Assembly (NCBI GenBank): GCA_035516175.1
Contig: DATJAO010000045.1
Location: forward strand, 40,469-104,468
DNA length: 64,000 bases
Direction: 5' to 3'
DNA from: DASPSR01 sp035516175
GTDB lineage: Bacteria > Nitrospirota > UBA9217
The notes beneath the pieces are model-generated. The model was not told where the DNA came from. It did not search any database and saw only the letters and a list, made by a program, of their open reading frames with translations. The translations under genes were made by a program, and so were the position numbers. Positions 25,323-34,184 of the stretch are shown one piece after another (the stretch's first letter is position 1; each line of letters begins with the position of its first letter).

Positions 25323-26318
25323 TTAATCCACACCTACGCGTTTTAGACGGGGGCTATTGATCGGGAGCGGCTCGCCTGGGTCAAATATCTCGTTGCTGTA
25401 CCGTATGCGTCGGGTCTGGCCGGGGACCTGCTTGCTATAGGTAATGATGAGGCGGCCTATGGTCTGTTTGATCTCCTGCGATGGGGTCCCGCTCAGCAGG
25501 GCCACGGGACCCGGAAAATTGTGAGGCATGAACAGATGATAGCCTTTGAGAGCAAGCGACATGAGCATCTGGTTCTCCCGGTTGTCACGGCCAAGGACGA
25601 TCTTGATGCCTGCGTCGATCCGGTAGTGGCGGCCTACGGTGAGCAGCCTGATGTCGCTGGAGTTAACGGTCTGCTTGTCTGTGAACAGGTCGCGGAGCTT
25701 GTCTGAAAAGTTCTTGTCCGTGAGCAGACAACCGCCGGCAGGCGTAGAGTATCCCTTGATCCTATACCGTTCTGCGAGCCTGAATTGAACGGTCCTCGAC
25801 CGCCCGCTGACACCGAGGAGACTTTCCCGGTCGATCTGGCCGTCCTCTTCAGCTTTGGTCGGAGGAAGGAGCTTAGCCGAAAGGGGTCGGAGGACCATGC
25901 CTTTCAGGTCCGCATCGCGCTCGATAACGTGCAGTGTGTCGCGGCGCTGTGACATGGGCCGTTGGCCGAGTACCTCGCCCGTTATGACGAAGGGGGCTTT
26001 TATCTCCTCCATGACGGTCTTGGCCTTTTTCAGCATGAAGATTTTGCAGTCGATACAGGGGTTTACGTTCTTTCCGTACCCATGGGCCGGGTTGCGGACA
26101 AGGTCGATGTACTCCTGCCCCATGTCCATGACGTGGAGGTCGATGCCGATGGCCTTTGAGACCCGCGCTGCATGCGTATTGTGCTCATTACCGTAGCTCT
26201 TCGAAAAAGCCGAAGTTAAATAGAGCCCCATGATATTGTAGCCCTGTTCCATAACAAGCTTGGCCGCCAGTATACTGTCCAGACCGCCAGAGATAAGCGC
26301 AACCGCTTTCCTGTCCAC
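25323..26318 (-). CDS. ThiI/MnmA-like PP-loop protein (tRNA thiolation type)
   Basis: About 331 residues. The PP-loop ATP-binding motif ALISGGLDSILAA stands at the N-terminus. NPCIDCKIFML (about residue 87) has the CxxC typical of this subfamily, then ITGEVLGQRPMSQ. The C-terminal part (GRHYRIDAGIKIVLGRDNRE) is an NFACT-R-like RNA-binding domain. Such fusions are annotated as tRNA 4-thiouridine synthase-like in Geobacter relatives; the exact modification is not known. I chose the GTG at 26318: the promoter TTGCCA-N18-TATAAT (26384-26355) lies inside the longer frame, which excludes the upstream ATG. Confidence 0.8.
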   Translation of the reverse strand: MDRKAVALISGGLDSILAAKLVMEQGYNIMGLYLTSAFSKSYGNEHNTHAARVSKAIGIDLHVMDMGQEYIDLVRNPAHGYGKNVNPCIDCKIFMLKKAKTVMEEIKAPFVITGEVLGQRPMSQRRDTLHVIERDADLKGMVLRPLSAKLLPPTKAEEDGQIDRESLLGVSGRSRTVQFRLAERYRIKGYSTPAGGCLLTDKNFSDKLRDLFTDKQTVNSSDIRLLTVGRHYRIDAGIKIVLGRDNRENQMLMSLALKGYHLFMPHNFPGPVALLSGTPSQEIKQTIGRLIITYSKQVPGQTRRIRYSNEIFDPGEPLPINSPRLKRVGVD

Positions 26319-26354
26319 TGATTCTGTCCCCCCATGGCTGAAAATTAACGTCGT

Positions 26355-26384
26355 ATTATAAATCTCTGGGCGTTGCTTTGGCAA
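26355..26384 (-). promoter_or_regulatory. Promoter of the ThiI-like gene
   Basis: On the minus strand TTGCCA (26384-26379), 18-base spacer, TATAAT (26360-26355). It fixes the gene start downstream of 26350. Confidence 0.65.
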
Positions 26385-26479
26385 TAGGGAAGAGACCTAA
26401 ATATATTTTTTTTTAATAAGTCAAATTGCCAATAAATTGTGTAAAATAGGTACAGGACAATGAGTAGAGGAGGGAGAAT

Positions 26480-27013
26480 ATGGCTAAGTGGATCATAGAT
26501 TCAGACCACTCCTGTGCAGCGTTTGCTATCAGACATATGATGCTCGCGTATGTACGCGGTCAGTTCAGCAGTGTGAAAGGCATGATCCATTTTGATCCAT
26601 CAGACAGGTCAAGAACATCAGTGGAGATTGAAATTGATGTTGCAAGCGTGAATACAGGGATAAAAAAACGAGACGAGCACCTTATGACCGGCGATTTTTT
26701 CGATCAGACTAAATACCCCACGATCACGTTTAAAAGCACAAAGGTAGATTTTTTCAACAGCAACCGCTGCAGGGTCAGCGGCAATTTGACGATGCATGGC
26801 ACGACGCGGCCGGTCACGCTCGAGGGGGAATGTACCGGGCCGCGAAAGAATCCCTATGGCGATGAAACTACGGTAGGTTTTTCGGGTGCGACGATAGTGA
26901 ACCGTGAGGATTTCGGCATCATGTGGGGGAGCGAGCCAATGGAAGGCGGCGGCCTGGTTGCGGGAAAAGACGTCAATATCTTTCTCGATGTGGAAGCGGA
27001 TCTTGCTCAATGA
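26480..27013 (+). CDS. YceI-family protein
   Basis: A 177-residue lipocalin-like barrel: WIIDSDHSCAAFAIRHMM at the N-terminus, GMIHFDPSD, KRDEHLMTGDFFDQTKYPTI (about residues 62-81), then NLTMHGTTRPVTL. The family binds isoprenoid-like amphipathic molecules (polyprenyl pyrophosphate in Thermus TT1927b). There is no signal peptide, so this is the cytoplasmic form. GGAGGG lies 7 bases before the ATG. Confidence 0.92.
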   Translation: MAKWIIDSDHSCAAFAIRHMMLAYVRGQFSSVKGMIHFDPSDRSRTSVEIEIDVASVNTGIKKRDEHLMTGDFFDQTKYPTITFKSTKVDFFNSNRCRVSGNLTMHGTTRPVTLEGECTGPRKNPYGDETTVGFSGATIVNREDFGIMWGSEPMEGGGLVAGKDVNIFLDVEADLAQ

Positions 27014-27076
27014 CAGCATTGTCTGACGGGGAAGTATGATTCATTCTATCGTGCTTCGGGACAAGGGATCGCGGTT

Positions 27077-27655
27077 ATGCGCCGTGATTTTTTTTGTAAG
27101 AAAAAGGCAATGAGGCAATCCAAAAAAGAAATTCACGACCGGGGAATTATTACCAACCTGCTGCGGACCTGCCATGTAGGCAGGTTGGGGACCATCACCG
27201 CAGCCGGATATCCCATGGTAAAGCCGCTCAATTTCGCGTACAGCGATGGGAAAATCTATTTCCATACCGCGCGGAAAGGAGAAAAGATCGATGACATCAT
27301 GCGTGATAACCGTGTTTGTTTCGAGGTTGATCTGCCCATTGCCCTTGTCAAGAGTGACGGCAGCCCCTGCAAGGCCGAATATCTCTATCGCAGTGTGATC
27401 ATGCTGGGACGGGCGCATATAGTTGAAGCGGAATCAGAAAGGATGCATGCATTGAAGTCCCTTATGGAAAAGTATCAGCCCGAGGGAGGCTATGGCGAGT
27501 TCGTTGAGGAAAAACTGAAAATGACCGGCATTGTCAGAATTGATATCGAAGAAATGACAGGAAAGGAAGACCTCGGACGAGAGAAGCTGTGTGAGGCCGC
27601 GCTTGATGCATTGGAAAGCAAGATACACCTGCCCGTGATCCTGAGAAGGATTTGA
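27077..27655 (+). CDS. Pyridoxamine 5'-phosphate oxidase-related flavin-binding protein (NimA-like)
   Basis: A 192-residue split-barrel protein: LLRTCHVGRLGTITAAGYPM (about residues 29-48), PLNFAYSDGKIYFHTARKGEK and VCFEVDL follow the NimA/5-nitroimidazole reductase-related family that binds FMN. Likely a cytoplasmic oxidoreductase with unknown substrate; a drug-resistance role is not implied. AAGGGA stands 9 bases before the ATG; a second in-frame ATG is at 27110. Confidence 0.85.
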   Translation: MRRDFFCKKKAMRQSKKEIHDRGIITNLLRTCHVGRLGTITAAGYPMVKPLNFAYSDGKIYFHTARKGEKIDDIMRDNRVCFEVDLPIALVKSDGSPCKAEYLYRSVIMLGRAHIVEAESERMHALKSLMEKYQPEGGYGEFVEEKLKMTGIVRIDIEEMTGKEDLGREKLCEAALDALESKIHLPVILRRI

Positions 27656-27731
27656 ACTCGAATGGCGACAACCAACGGAGACGATCGTTACCGATCTTTT
27701 TTCTCCGTGAGTGAAATGGTGGTCGCGGGCA

Positions 27732-28400
27732 TCACGAGGCTTGCAGAAGTAGCTTCTTCATTCTCTTCGCCAGCATGTCCGCGCATCTAAGCGGCTCCGG
27801 TATCCGGTATTTGTCGGTACAAGCAATGGTAAACCGAAGAGCATCATCAAGGTTTACTTTATGGCCTGGGGATACGAACAGTGGCTTGACACCGTCTTTC
27901 GTTCTCACGACAGCACCCACGGTCTTCCCTTCGTAAATCAACACCGACCAATTTCCTTTTTTGATGCCTGGTTCTTCATGATGTCCTATCAACCTTGATT
28001 TTGCGCAGCCGATCGTCGGTATTGCAAGCAGGACACCGGTGTGCGAAGCGATCCCGACGCCCCTCGGGTGGGCGATCCCCTGACCGTCGACGAGGATGAG
28101 ATCAGGATGGTGTGCTAATTTTTCAAGAGCCGCTATGATCGCGGGACCTTCACGGAACGAGAGAAAGCCTGGAACGTAGGGAAACCTGAGTTTCTGGACA
28201 GCATATTTCTGCTCGACGAGGGCAAGCTCCGGGAAGAGATAGAGGCACGCCGCGGCGAACACGCGGTCATTCGAAAAAGCCGCATCAACCCCGGCGATGT
28301 ATCTCGGCTCTTTTTTAAGAGGAGAGAGCCGAACCTTCTTGCTCAGCAGGGTCTGAGTATCACGCGCGTCTTTTATCGTTAACGTCTTTGGCCATTTCAT
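27732..28400 (-). CDS. nfi: Endonuclease V (deoxyinosine 3'-endonuclease)
   Basis: About 222 residues. The RNase H-like fold has catalytic YIAGVDAAF (about residue 36), PYVPGFLSFREGP (about 75-87) and ILVDGQGIAHPRGVG (about 102-116), all typical of EndoV, which cleaves one base past deoxyinosine in damaged DNA. ATG 28400 is preferred over the GTG at 28415 because TATAAT boxes lie only about a dozen bases upstream of the GTG. Alone on this strand between two plus-strand genes. Confidence 0.94.
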   Translation of the reverse strand: MKWPKTLTIKDARDTQTLLSKKVRLSPLKKEPRYIAGVDAAFSNDRVFAAACLYLFPELALVEQKYAVQKLRFPYVPGFLSFREGPAIIAALEKLAHHPDLILVDGQGIAHPRGVGIASHTGVLLAIPTIGCAKSRLIGHHEEPGIKKGNWSVLIYEGKTVGAVVRTKDGVKPLFVSPGHKVNLDDALRFTIACTDKYRIPEPLRCADMLAKRMKKLLLQAS

Positions 28401-28463
28401 TAGTTTGTTCCGCACCCTATTATATAATTATACTATGCATCAGGGGTGCTCAGGTTGCCAAAA

Positions 28464-28502
28464 TTCGTCATTCCCTCGTAAGCGTGTGCCCAGAATGACG
28501 AA
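28464..28502. repeat. Perfect 10-bp inverted repeat upstream of sixA
   Basis: TTCGTCATTC (28464-28473) and GAATGACGAA (28493-28502) enclose 19 bases. The CGTCATTCC words belong to the same widespread type of intergenic palindrome seen at 8393-8450. Confidence 0.6.
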
Positions 28503-28526
28503 CGGAAGGGAAAAGGAGAAAACCAT

Positions 28527-28991
28527 ATGTTTCTTTATCTTGCACAGCATGGTGAGGCAAAGAGGGAAGAAGAAGACCCGGCACGGGGACTGACGGACAA
28601 AGGTGTTCAAGATGTTCGCAAGGTGGCTGCGTACGCTCAGAAAATGAATCTTCGTATCGGCCGGATTTTTCACAGTGGTAAGACCAGGGCCATGCAGACT
28701 GCACAAATATTTGCCGATTACCTTAAACCGGAAAAAGGCGGGTCCGCGACCGACGGCCTGGCGCCAATGGATGACCCAGCGATTTGGGCCACGCGCATAT
28801 CAGAGATGCAAGAAAATACTATGCTTGTGGGACATCTCCCGTATATGGTGAAGCTCGCTGGCCTGCTCCTCTGCGGAGATAAGGAGAAGATGTTCATTGA
28901 TTTTAAGATGGGAGGGGTTGTCTGTTTAATGCGATTTGATGATGGCCGCTGGGCCATGGAGTGGATGCTCGTGCCGGAGATCATGAGATAA
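28527..28991 (+). CDS. sixA: SixA-type phosphohistidine phosphatase
   Basis: A 154-residue histidine phosphatase. The catalytic motif reads LYLAQHGEA (about residues 3-11), the Q-for-R variant of the RHG motif seen in part of the SixA group. RIFHSGKTRAMQTAQI (about 45-60) carries the second phosphate-binding Arg, and MLVGHLPYM the second His. It would remove phosphate from histidine phosphoproteins of phosphorelays, which is inferred. AAGGAG lies 8 bases before the ATG. Confidence 0.88.
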   Translation: MFLYLAQHGEAKREEEDPARGLTDKGVQDVRKVAAYAQKMNLRIGRIFHSGKTRAMQTAQIFADYLKPEKGGSATDGLAPMDDPAIWATRISEMQENTMLVGHLPYMVKLAGLLLCGDKEKMFIDFKMGGVVCLMRFDDGRWAMEWMLVPEIMR

Positions 28992-29127
28992 AAAGAAACA
29001 GCGAGGTCAGTTAAACGAACTCCACCTTATCTGCAGATACATTAAATTGAACTAGAATAAAAATAAAAGAAGAGTATTTTTGGGGTATGCATTAAAAAAG
29101 CTTCAAAAAAATAATATCTTGATATAT

Positions 29128-29649
29128 CTAAATATTCATTAAAAAACGCTCAACCTCGCTGGCCCACACATCATACCCTTCGCGAGTTAAATGCACGCCA
29201 TCATCTTGGAAATACTCTTTTTTTGGGTTGCCCTTAGGATCTATAAAAAGACTATAGACATCGAGATATTCTGCGCTGAACTCGAGGGCGATCTGTTTTA
29301 GATGGCGATTAGTGCCCCTGATGATGCTATTGCTTATCCATTCCAAGGCCACCGGCAGAATGCTCTGAATTACAACAATCGATTTTTTGTACCAAGTCGA
29401 CAGGTTGTGCACGATTTCGCGATAGGGACCGGTGATGTCATGCTGCTCCATGGCCATGTTGTTAGTGCCGGTCATGAGGAAAATGAAGTCGGGATCATCG
29501 ATTGACGCGCGAATTCTGACGAGGCGGTCGAGCAAACTTTCTACCGGTTCTCCCGATATCCCAAGGTTGGTTATTCGATATTTTGGAAAACGTTTCTGCC
29601 AGTTATACCACTCTGTCAAAGAGTCGCCAATGAAGACAAGGTTCTTCAT
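29128..29649 (-). CDS. SGNH/GDSL-family hydrolase
   Basis: A 173-residue esterase-like protein without a signal peptide. All four blocks are visible: FIGDSLTEW with the nucleophile Ser (about residue 9), NLGISGEP (Gly block), MTGTNNMA (Asn block) and DGVHLTREGY with the catalytic Asp-His pair near residue 150. Likely a cytoplasmic or leaderless-exported acyl esterase; substrate unknown. A+T content around 29050-29150 is higher than in neighbours. Confidence 0.9.
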   Translation of the reverse strand: MKNLVFIGDSLTEWYNWQKRFPKYRITNLGISGEPVESLLDRLVRIRASIDDPDFIFLMTGTNNMAMEQHDITGPYREIVHNLSTWYKKSIVVIQSILPVALEWISNSIIRGTNRHLKQIALEFSAEYLDVYSLFIDPKGNPKKEYFQDDGVHLTREGYDVWASEVERFLMNI

Positions 29650-29748
29650 GACATGTAAGTAGGAACTATGACAATGATTTACGCTGAAATGGCATCAAGG
29701 TTCTGATCAATGTTTTCCATGAGCAAATCAGTTTCTTCAGTGTCAACT

Positions 29749-30066
29749 TTACTCAGCTTTAATCTCACGCTGGATTGCCTGCTTTAGCATCATGACGGAC
29801 GGAACGTTTTTGAGTCTCCCGGACTCGTCCATATAGGTCCTTCAGGTGATGCCCGGCGAACTGGCGTCCCCAAACGCATCTTTCCCATTTATCCATATGG
29901 AAGGCGAGCCTTTGATCCCGCGGTTGACCGCATCTTCGTAGTACACCGTGTGATAGGTTACTTCAGCCCTAATGTGTAAGTCAGCAAGCGCACGGACCAG
30001 ATATTCCCGGAGTTGGTGATAGGACCCGCATGTCTCGGACATATAAATATCGATCTTTAATGTCAT
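29749..30066 (-). CDS. Thioredoxin-like protein with in-frame TGA: candidate selenoprotein
   Basis: The ATG frame reads 74 codons to TGA (29844-29842). The N-terminus has a redox-site-like SETCGSY (Cys13), then GSPSIWINGKDAFGDA, the cis-Pro region of thioredoxin-like small proteins. After the TGA the same frame continues with RTYMDESGRLKNVPS and MMLKQAIQREIKAE to TAA at 29749. As I recall the family, small proteins of this type have a conserved CRxY...GV-P...LxxA here, so the TGA stands at the conserved Cys. A hairpin 20 bases past the TGA (29830-29801; GAGTC-CGGGA-GACTC core, G in the first two loop bases) fits the bacterial SECIS model. Total 105 codons with Sec at 75. The alternative is a nonsense mutation. 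It lies downstream of a ferredoxin and a CMD-family gene. Confidence 0.65.
29801..29830 (-). promoter_or_regulatory. Putative bacterial SECIS hairpin
   Basis: On the minus strand GGAC-GAGTC pairs with GACTC and, after an unpaired A-rich stretch, GTTCC. The 5-base loop is CGGGA. Twenty bases separate the TGA from the loop, within the 16-37 range of the published bacterial SECIS consensus, and a G occupies loop position 2. Confidence 0.5.
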
Positions 30067-30102
30067 GACTCGCCTGTGTTCACAAGGTCGGCTGAGGGGT
30101 GA

Positions 30103-30333
30103 TCATCCCACGTGGATGATCTGGACCGGACAGGAGTCAGCAGCCTCTTTCACCTTGTCCAGTAGTTCCGCCGGGGCTTCACCCTCGGCTTGATTTCCAC
30201 CGGTCCGATACTTAGCAGCCACCTCGCTCCAGCTATCTGTGGAATTCTGCGCGAAAAACTCAGGGCAGACGGTCCAGCATGATTCACAGCTGATGCATTC
30301 TTCTCTGACGATCGTTACTTTGGTTTTTGCCAT
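30103..30333 (-). CDS. Single [4Fe-4S] ferredoxin
   Basis: A 76-residue electron carrier with one cluster motif CISCESCWTVCP (about residues 13-24) and a distant CP near residue 69, as in Desulfovibrio/Thermotoga-type ferredoxins. The central DSWSEVAAKYRTGG segment is a typical insertion. GGGG lies 7 bases before the ATG. It lies between the CMD-family gene and the candidate selenoprotein, which suggests a redox role shared with them. Confidence 0.92.
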   Translation of the reverse strand: MAKTKVTIVREECISCESCWTVCPEFFAQNSTDSWSEVAAKYRTGGNQAEGEAPAELLDKVKEAADSCPVQIIHVG

Positions 30334-30419
30334 GTTGACACCCCGCTTGGTTATAGTAATGGATGCTCTGGTTTTGTCTCGATATTGTGGCTCTCAGGAA
30401 TCTCTTTTCACCTGGCAGC

Positions 30420-30743
30420 TTACAACAATCTTTTTTTCTCCAGCACGTCATCGATCCACGAGAGTGCGGCTGAGACCGTAGGAAAACCGATGGTGCTCGT
30501 CAGGAGGATGATCGCATGCCGGACCTCCTCGGGTTTGGCCCCGGCAGCCAGTGCCCTGCGCGTGTGAGAGTGCACGGAGCCTTCGGACCGTATGGACGCC
30601 GCTGCAGCGAGCTGGACCAGCTCGGAGATTTTCTTGTTCAGCGGCCCCGCTTTTTTTGCCGTCTTCCCGACGTTTTCCACAGCCTTGATCAGGCCCTTAT
30701 ATTTTTTTTGAATGCTTGAATACTGACTAGGTAATTTGGGCAT
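30420..30743 (-). CDS. Carboxymuconolactone decarboxylase-family protein
   Basis: A 107-residue helical protein: ISELVQLAAAASIRSEGSVHSHTRRALAAGAKPEEVRHAIILL follows the CMD/AhpD fold in shortened form. The peroxidatic CxxC of AhpD is absent (SEGSVHSH here), so this is a non-AhpD member; the His-rich site remains. AGGAGG lies 7 bases before the ATG. First gene of a three-gene minus-strand set with the ferredoxin and the TGA-containing thioredoxin-like gene. Confidence 0.85.
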   Translation of the reverse strand: MPKLPSQYSSIQKKYKGLIKAVENVGKTAKKAGPLNKKISELVQLAAAASIRSEGSVHSHTRRALAAGAKPEEVRHAIILLTSTIGFPTVSAALSWIDDVLEKKRLL

Positions 30744-30901
30744 GAGACGCCTCCTGCTGTTTATGGACCTGTCCTTGGCGAGAAAACCAGAATTTATGGT
30801 TTATTTTCTTGCCGGGTCACGCTTAAAAGATGCACCGCGAAAAGATGATCTCAGTCTAATCAAAATTGCCCCAAGAGTCAAGAAACATTGTTTTCTGGGT
30901 T

Positions 30902-30930
30902 TGACAAGTTGATTTTGTCGTGATATTTTA
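30902..30930 (+). promoter_or_regulatory. Promoter of the PilB/GspE-like gene
   Basis: Perfect TTGACA (30902-30907), 17-base spacer, TATTTT (30925-30930), in an AT-rich stretch. The leader to the ATG at 31201 would be about 260 bases, unusually long. Confidence 0.55.
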
Positions 30931-31200
30931 TAATATAATTTTAGTTAATCAAACAGAAGATGGGTTGTCAAGACAAGGTAGAATTTGTGGGAGCAAAAAG
31001 AATAACAAAAGTATGGGGAGTTGCATGTTCATGCTCTGTTCACACGCAGAACTTCATCTCACCATGAATATCACGTCGCTGGTATCTAGCTGAACCAACC
31101 AATTCTTCTCTAAAGATTTCCATATCTTATGCCGAAATAATATGAAGGGAAAGAATATCAGTTTCCCATGCGGACACTTAAAGAGAGGAAACATCAAAAT

Positions 31201-33147
31201 ATGACCGGAAATAAGCTTGGTGAGTTACTCATAAAGAACCGTCTTATAACCGAAGATCAGTTCTCAAAAGCTCTCGAGCTGCAAAAATCGTATCCTGAAC
31301 AGCCGATAGGTCAGCTGCTGATACAGCTCGGCTATCTCCAGGACATCGTTCTTAGAGAGTTCCTCGATTATAAGGGAAAGCGTCAGAAACTGGGAGAGAT
31401 TCTCCTCAAGCAAAAGCGCATCGATGAGATCAAGCTGAGCAATGCCCTTGCCATCAGCAAGGACGAGAACATCCCCCTCGGCCGGGCGTTGGTAAGGCTG
31501 CACTATATCGAGGAAGACGAGCTTGCCCAGAGTATTGCCACCCAGTATGACCTGCCTTTCTTCACCCTGGAGCGGTTCTCGTTCGAACAGGAACTGTCAC
31601 GTTACATCAATCTTAGTTACGCGCAGCTTCACAGAATTGTGCCTGTTGTCAAGGTCGGCAGGGCCCTTACCATTGCCATGGCTTTCCCCCTCAACAACGA
31701 AGAGATGAGGGCGGTCGAGGTCGCTACGGACATGAAAATAAATCCGGTCATTGCCACGGAGCACGATATCATGATTGCTCAGCAGCGGATTTACAAAGCG
31801 CACTTCAATATCACCTCCCCACAGACGAACGAGGCGATCGAGTTCGAGCTGTCAGAGGATGTTGAGCGAGATATGATCGAATCGAAGTACGTGGACCAGT
31901 TTTTTGGACCTGATACAGATTCCCTTGTAAACAAGATCCTTTCCACCGGCATCAAGTTTGGTGCAAGCGACATCCATCTTGAAAGCTCGGCCCACGGCAT
32001 GATGGTCCGGTACCGGATTGACGGAGTGCTCCAGACACTTAGCCTCGGCAAGGACGGGTCCGCGATCAGCAACCAGGCAAAACCGGTCATTTCCCGGATC
32101 AAGATCATCTGCGATATGGACATCGCCGAGAAGAGGCGGCCGCAGGACAGCAGTTTTAGAATGAAGGTCAAGAAGGACGGCTCCATCCGGAGGGTCGATT
32201 TCCGTGTGTCCACGGTTCCGACCCAGTACGGCGAAAATGTCGTGATCAGAATCCTGGACAAAAAGGGCCTGCCGACGTCGCTCGAGAGCCTTGGACTTTC
32301 GGCGTCGCATGTGGAGGTGCTGACCAAGGAACTGGAACGTCCAACGGGGATTTTCCTCGTTACCGGTCCGACCGGTTCCGGAAAGTCTACAACGCTCTAT
32401 GCGATCCTTGCGAAACTGAACACGCCTGGCGTAAAAACGTTGACCGCCGAGGACCCTATCGAATATTCCCTTGACGGGATAAGCCAGTCGGAAGTGAACG
32501 AGGTTGTGGGTAACACCTTTGCGCGGCTGCTTCGCTCCTTTCTGCGCCAGGATCCCGACAACATCATGGTCGGAGAGATACGTGATATCGAGACGGCCAC
32601 GATCTCTGCACGGGCTGCACTGACTGGCCACACGGTCTTGAGTACGCTCCACACGAATGACGCAACCAGTGCCGTTATCCGGTTGCAGGATATCGGGGTA
32701 GAACCGACCCTCATATCATCGACTATGCGCTGCGTTGTTTCCCAGCGGCTCGTCCGTACGATTTGCACGCACTGCAAGGTGAAGTTGTCCCCTCCGGAGC
32801 ATATCGCCAAGGAGTTCCTCATTGCCCCCGACGCCCCGGTGGAGTTCATGTATGGAAAGGGGTGTTCGCAGTGCAATTATACCGGCTATTCAGGCAGGCG
32901 ACCCATCCTTGAACTGTGGGTGCCGACCCGCGAAGAGATCATCCAGCTGAACAGAAAGCTTGATAACCACATGCTGCGCGAGATTGTTTTCACTCAGGGT
33001 AAGCGGCAGACCATGATTGAGGACGGCATCGCACGATTGAAACGCGGAGAGACGACCTTGGAAGAGCTTTTACGTGTTGTTCCGTATGAGCAAATCGCGG
33101 AATTTCGCAAGCGGGTCATTAAAAAAATCTTCACCTGGGACGCCTGA
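31201..33147 (+). CDS. PilB/GspE-family secretion or pilus assembly ATPase
   Basis: About 648 residues. N-terminal T2SSE_N/MshEN-like repeats (LGELLIKNRLITEDQFSKAL, LGEILLKQKRIDEIKLSNAL) are followed by the hexameric ATPase: GPTGSGKSTTLYAIL Walker A (about residue 393), VGEIRDIETATISARAALTGH Walker B/His box, and a C-terminal zinc site CTHCK ... CSQCNYTGYSGR. The repeats suggest c-di-GMP binding as in MshE, which is inferred. Other pilus genes are not in the window. ATG 31201 with AGAGGA 11 bases upstream is preferred to 31168. Confidence 0.9.
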   Translation: MTGNKLGELLIKNRLITEDQFSKALELQKSYPEQPIGQLLIQLGYLQDIVLREFLDYKGKRQKLGEILLKQKRIDEIKLSNALAISKDENIPLGRALVRLHYIEEDELAQSIATQYDLPFFTLERFSFEQELSRYINLSYAQLHRIVPVVKVGRALTIAMAFPLNNEEMRAVEVATDMKINPVIATEHDIMIAQQRIYKAHFNITSPQTNEAIEFELSEDVERDMIESKYVDQFFGPDTDSLVNKILSTGIKFGASDIHLESSAHGMMVRYRIDGVLQTLSLGKDGSAISNQAKPVISRIKIICDMDIAEKRRPQDSSFRMKVKKDGSIRRVDFRVSTVPTQYGENVVIRILDKKGLPTSLESLGLSASHVEVLTKELERPTGIFLVTGPTGSGKSTTLYAILAKLNTPGVKTLTAEDPIEYSLDGISQSEVNEVVGNTFARLLRSFLRQDPDNIMVGEIRDIETATISARAALTGHTVLSTLHTNDATSAVIRLQDIGVEPTLISSTMRCVVSQRLVRTICTHCKVKLSPPEHIAKEFLIAPDAPVEFMYGKGCSQCNYTGYSGRRPILELWVPTREEIIQLNRKLDNHMLREIVFTQGKRQTMIEDGIARLKRGETTLEELLRVVPYEQIAEFRKRVIKKIFTWDA

Positions 33148-33249
33148 ATCTGTCGTTTCGACAGAAGAATCTTTACCGTATTTCATTACCGGAGTGAATA
33201 ACGGCCTTGCCGGTTGACACAACAGCATCCCGTATGATACGCTTTTTTT

Positions 33250-34140
33250 ATGCAGGATACTGTGGCTTATCTCCACGAGGTCGTGACCGTGCTTGCACAA
33301 GAGATCGGTGTCCGGACCTACCGTGATACCGATAGGCTCGAACGATGTGCTGACTATATCTCCGGACAATTCAGCTCCTTCGGCTTCAAGATCACGAGAC
33401 AGCCCTTTCCCTTCAATGGAAATACGTATCAGAATATCGTTGCCGAGATCATTGGCAATTCATCCCCCGAAAAGATCCTGGTCGTCGGTGCCCACTACGA
33501 CACGGTGCGCACTACGCCCGGAGCGGACGATAACGCAAGCGGAGTGGCCGGGCTCCTGACGCTTGCGGGAAGGCTTGCCGGCGTGAAGATGTCAAAGACG
33601 GTGAGGTTTGTCGCTTTTGCACTGGAAGAACCTCCGCTCTACCGAACACGAAAGATGGGGAGCTACCAGTACGCACGAAGTTTAAGTGAGAACCGTGAGA
33701 ATGTAGAGGGCATGATCTGCCTCGAGATGATCGGATTTTTTAGCGACCGTGAGGGTTCCCAGCACTATCCCGTTCCATTCTTTCGCTGGAAGTTTCCGAC
33801 CACGGGAAACTATATCGCAATGGTCGGGAACATGAGGTCAAAACATTTTACTGAATCGACCGCAAAGAATTTCATGAAGGCTGTCGATCTTCCAGTCGTT
33901 ACACTGAACGCTCCCCCCCTCGTCCTCGGCATCGACTTTTCTGATCACTGGTCCTTCGGCAAATTCGGATACAAGGCGCTCATGGTCACAGACACGGCCT
34001 TCTATCGCAATCCGCACTATCATGCGCCTACAGATCTTCCCGTGACCTTGGATTACGGCAGGATGGCAAAGGTTGTGGAGGGATTGACGGCGGTCGTGAA
34101 GGAATGGGGGGAGGGAAGGGGTAGCGAAGACGGGGAATGA
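33250..34140 (+). CDS. M28-family zinc peptidase
   Basis: A 296-residue aminopeptidase-fold protein. Zinc ligands and catalytic residues stand in VVGAHYDTVRTTPGADDNASG (about residues 78-98), ALEEPP (about 124) and the distal HYHAPTD (about 257). SDHWSFGKFGYKALMVTD marks the substrate pocket. No signal peptide is obvious, although an uncleaved anchor is not seen either. Specificity unknown. It ends 45 bases before the IS605-like relic. Confidence 0.9.
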   Translation: MQDTVAYLHEVVTVLAQEIGVRTYRDTDRLERCADYISGQFSSFGFKITRQPFPFNGNTYQNIVAEIIGNSSPEKILVVGAHYDTVRTTPGADDNASGVAGLLTLAGRLAGVKMSKTVRFVAFALEEPPLYRTRKMGSYQYARSLSENRENVEGMICLEMIGFFSDREGSQHYPVPFFRWKFPTTGNYIAMVGNMRSKHFTESTAKNFMKAVDLPVVTLNAPPLVLGIDFSDHWSFGKFGYKALMVTDTAFYRNPHYHAPTDLPVTLDYGRMAKVVEGLTAVVKEWGEGRGSEDGE

Positions 34141-34184
34141 GGAGGTCTCCTGCCAGCGTACGATTTATAGAAGCCCATGGGGAT

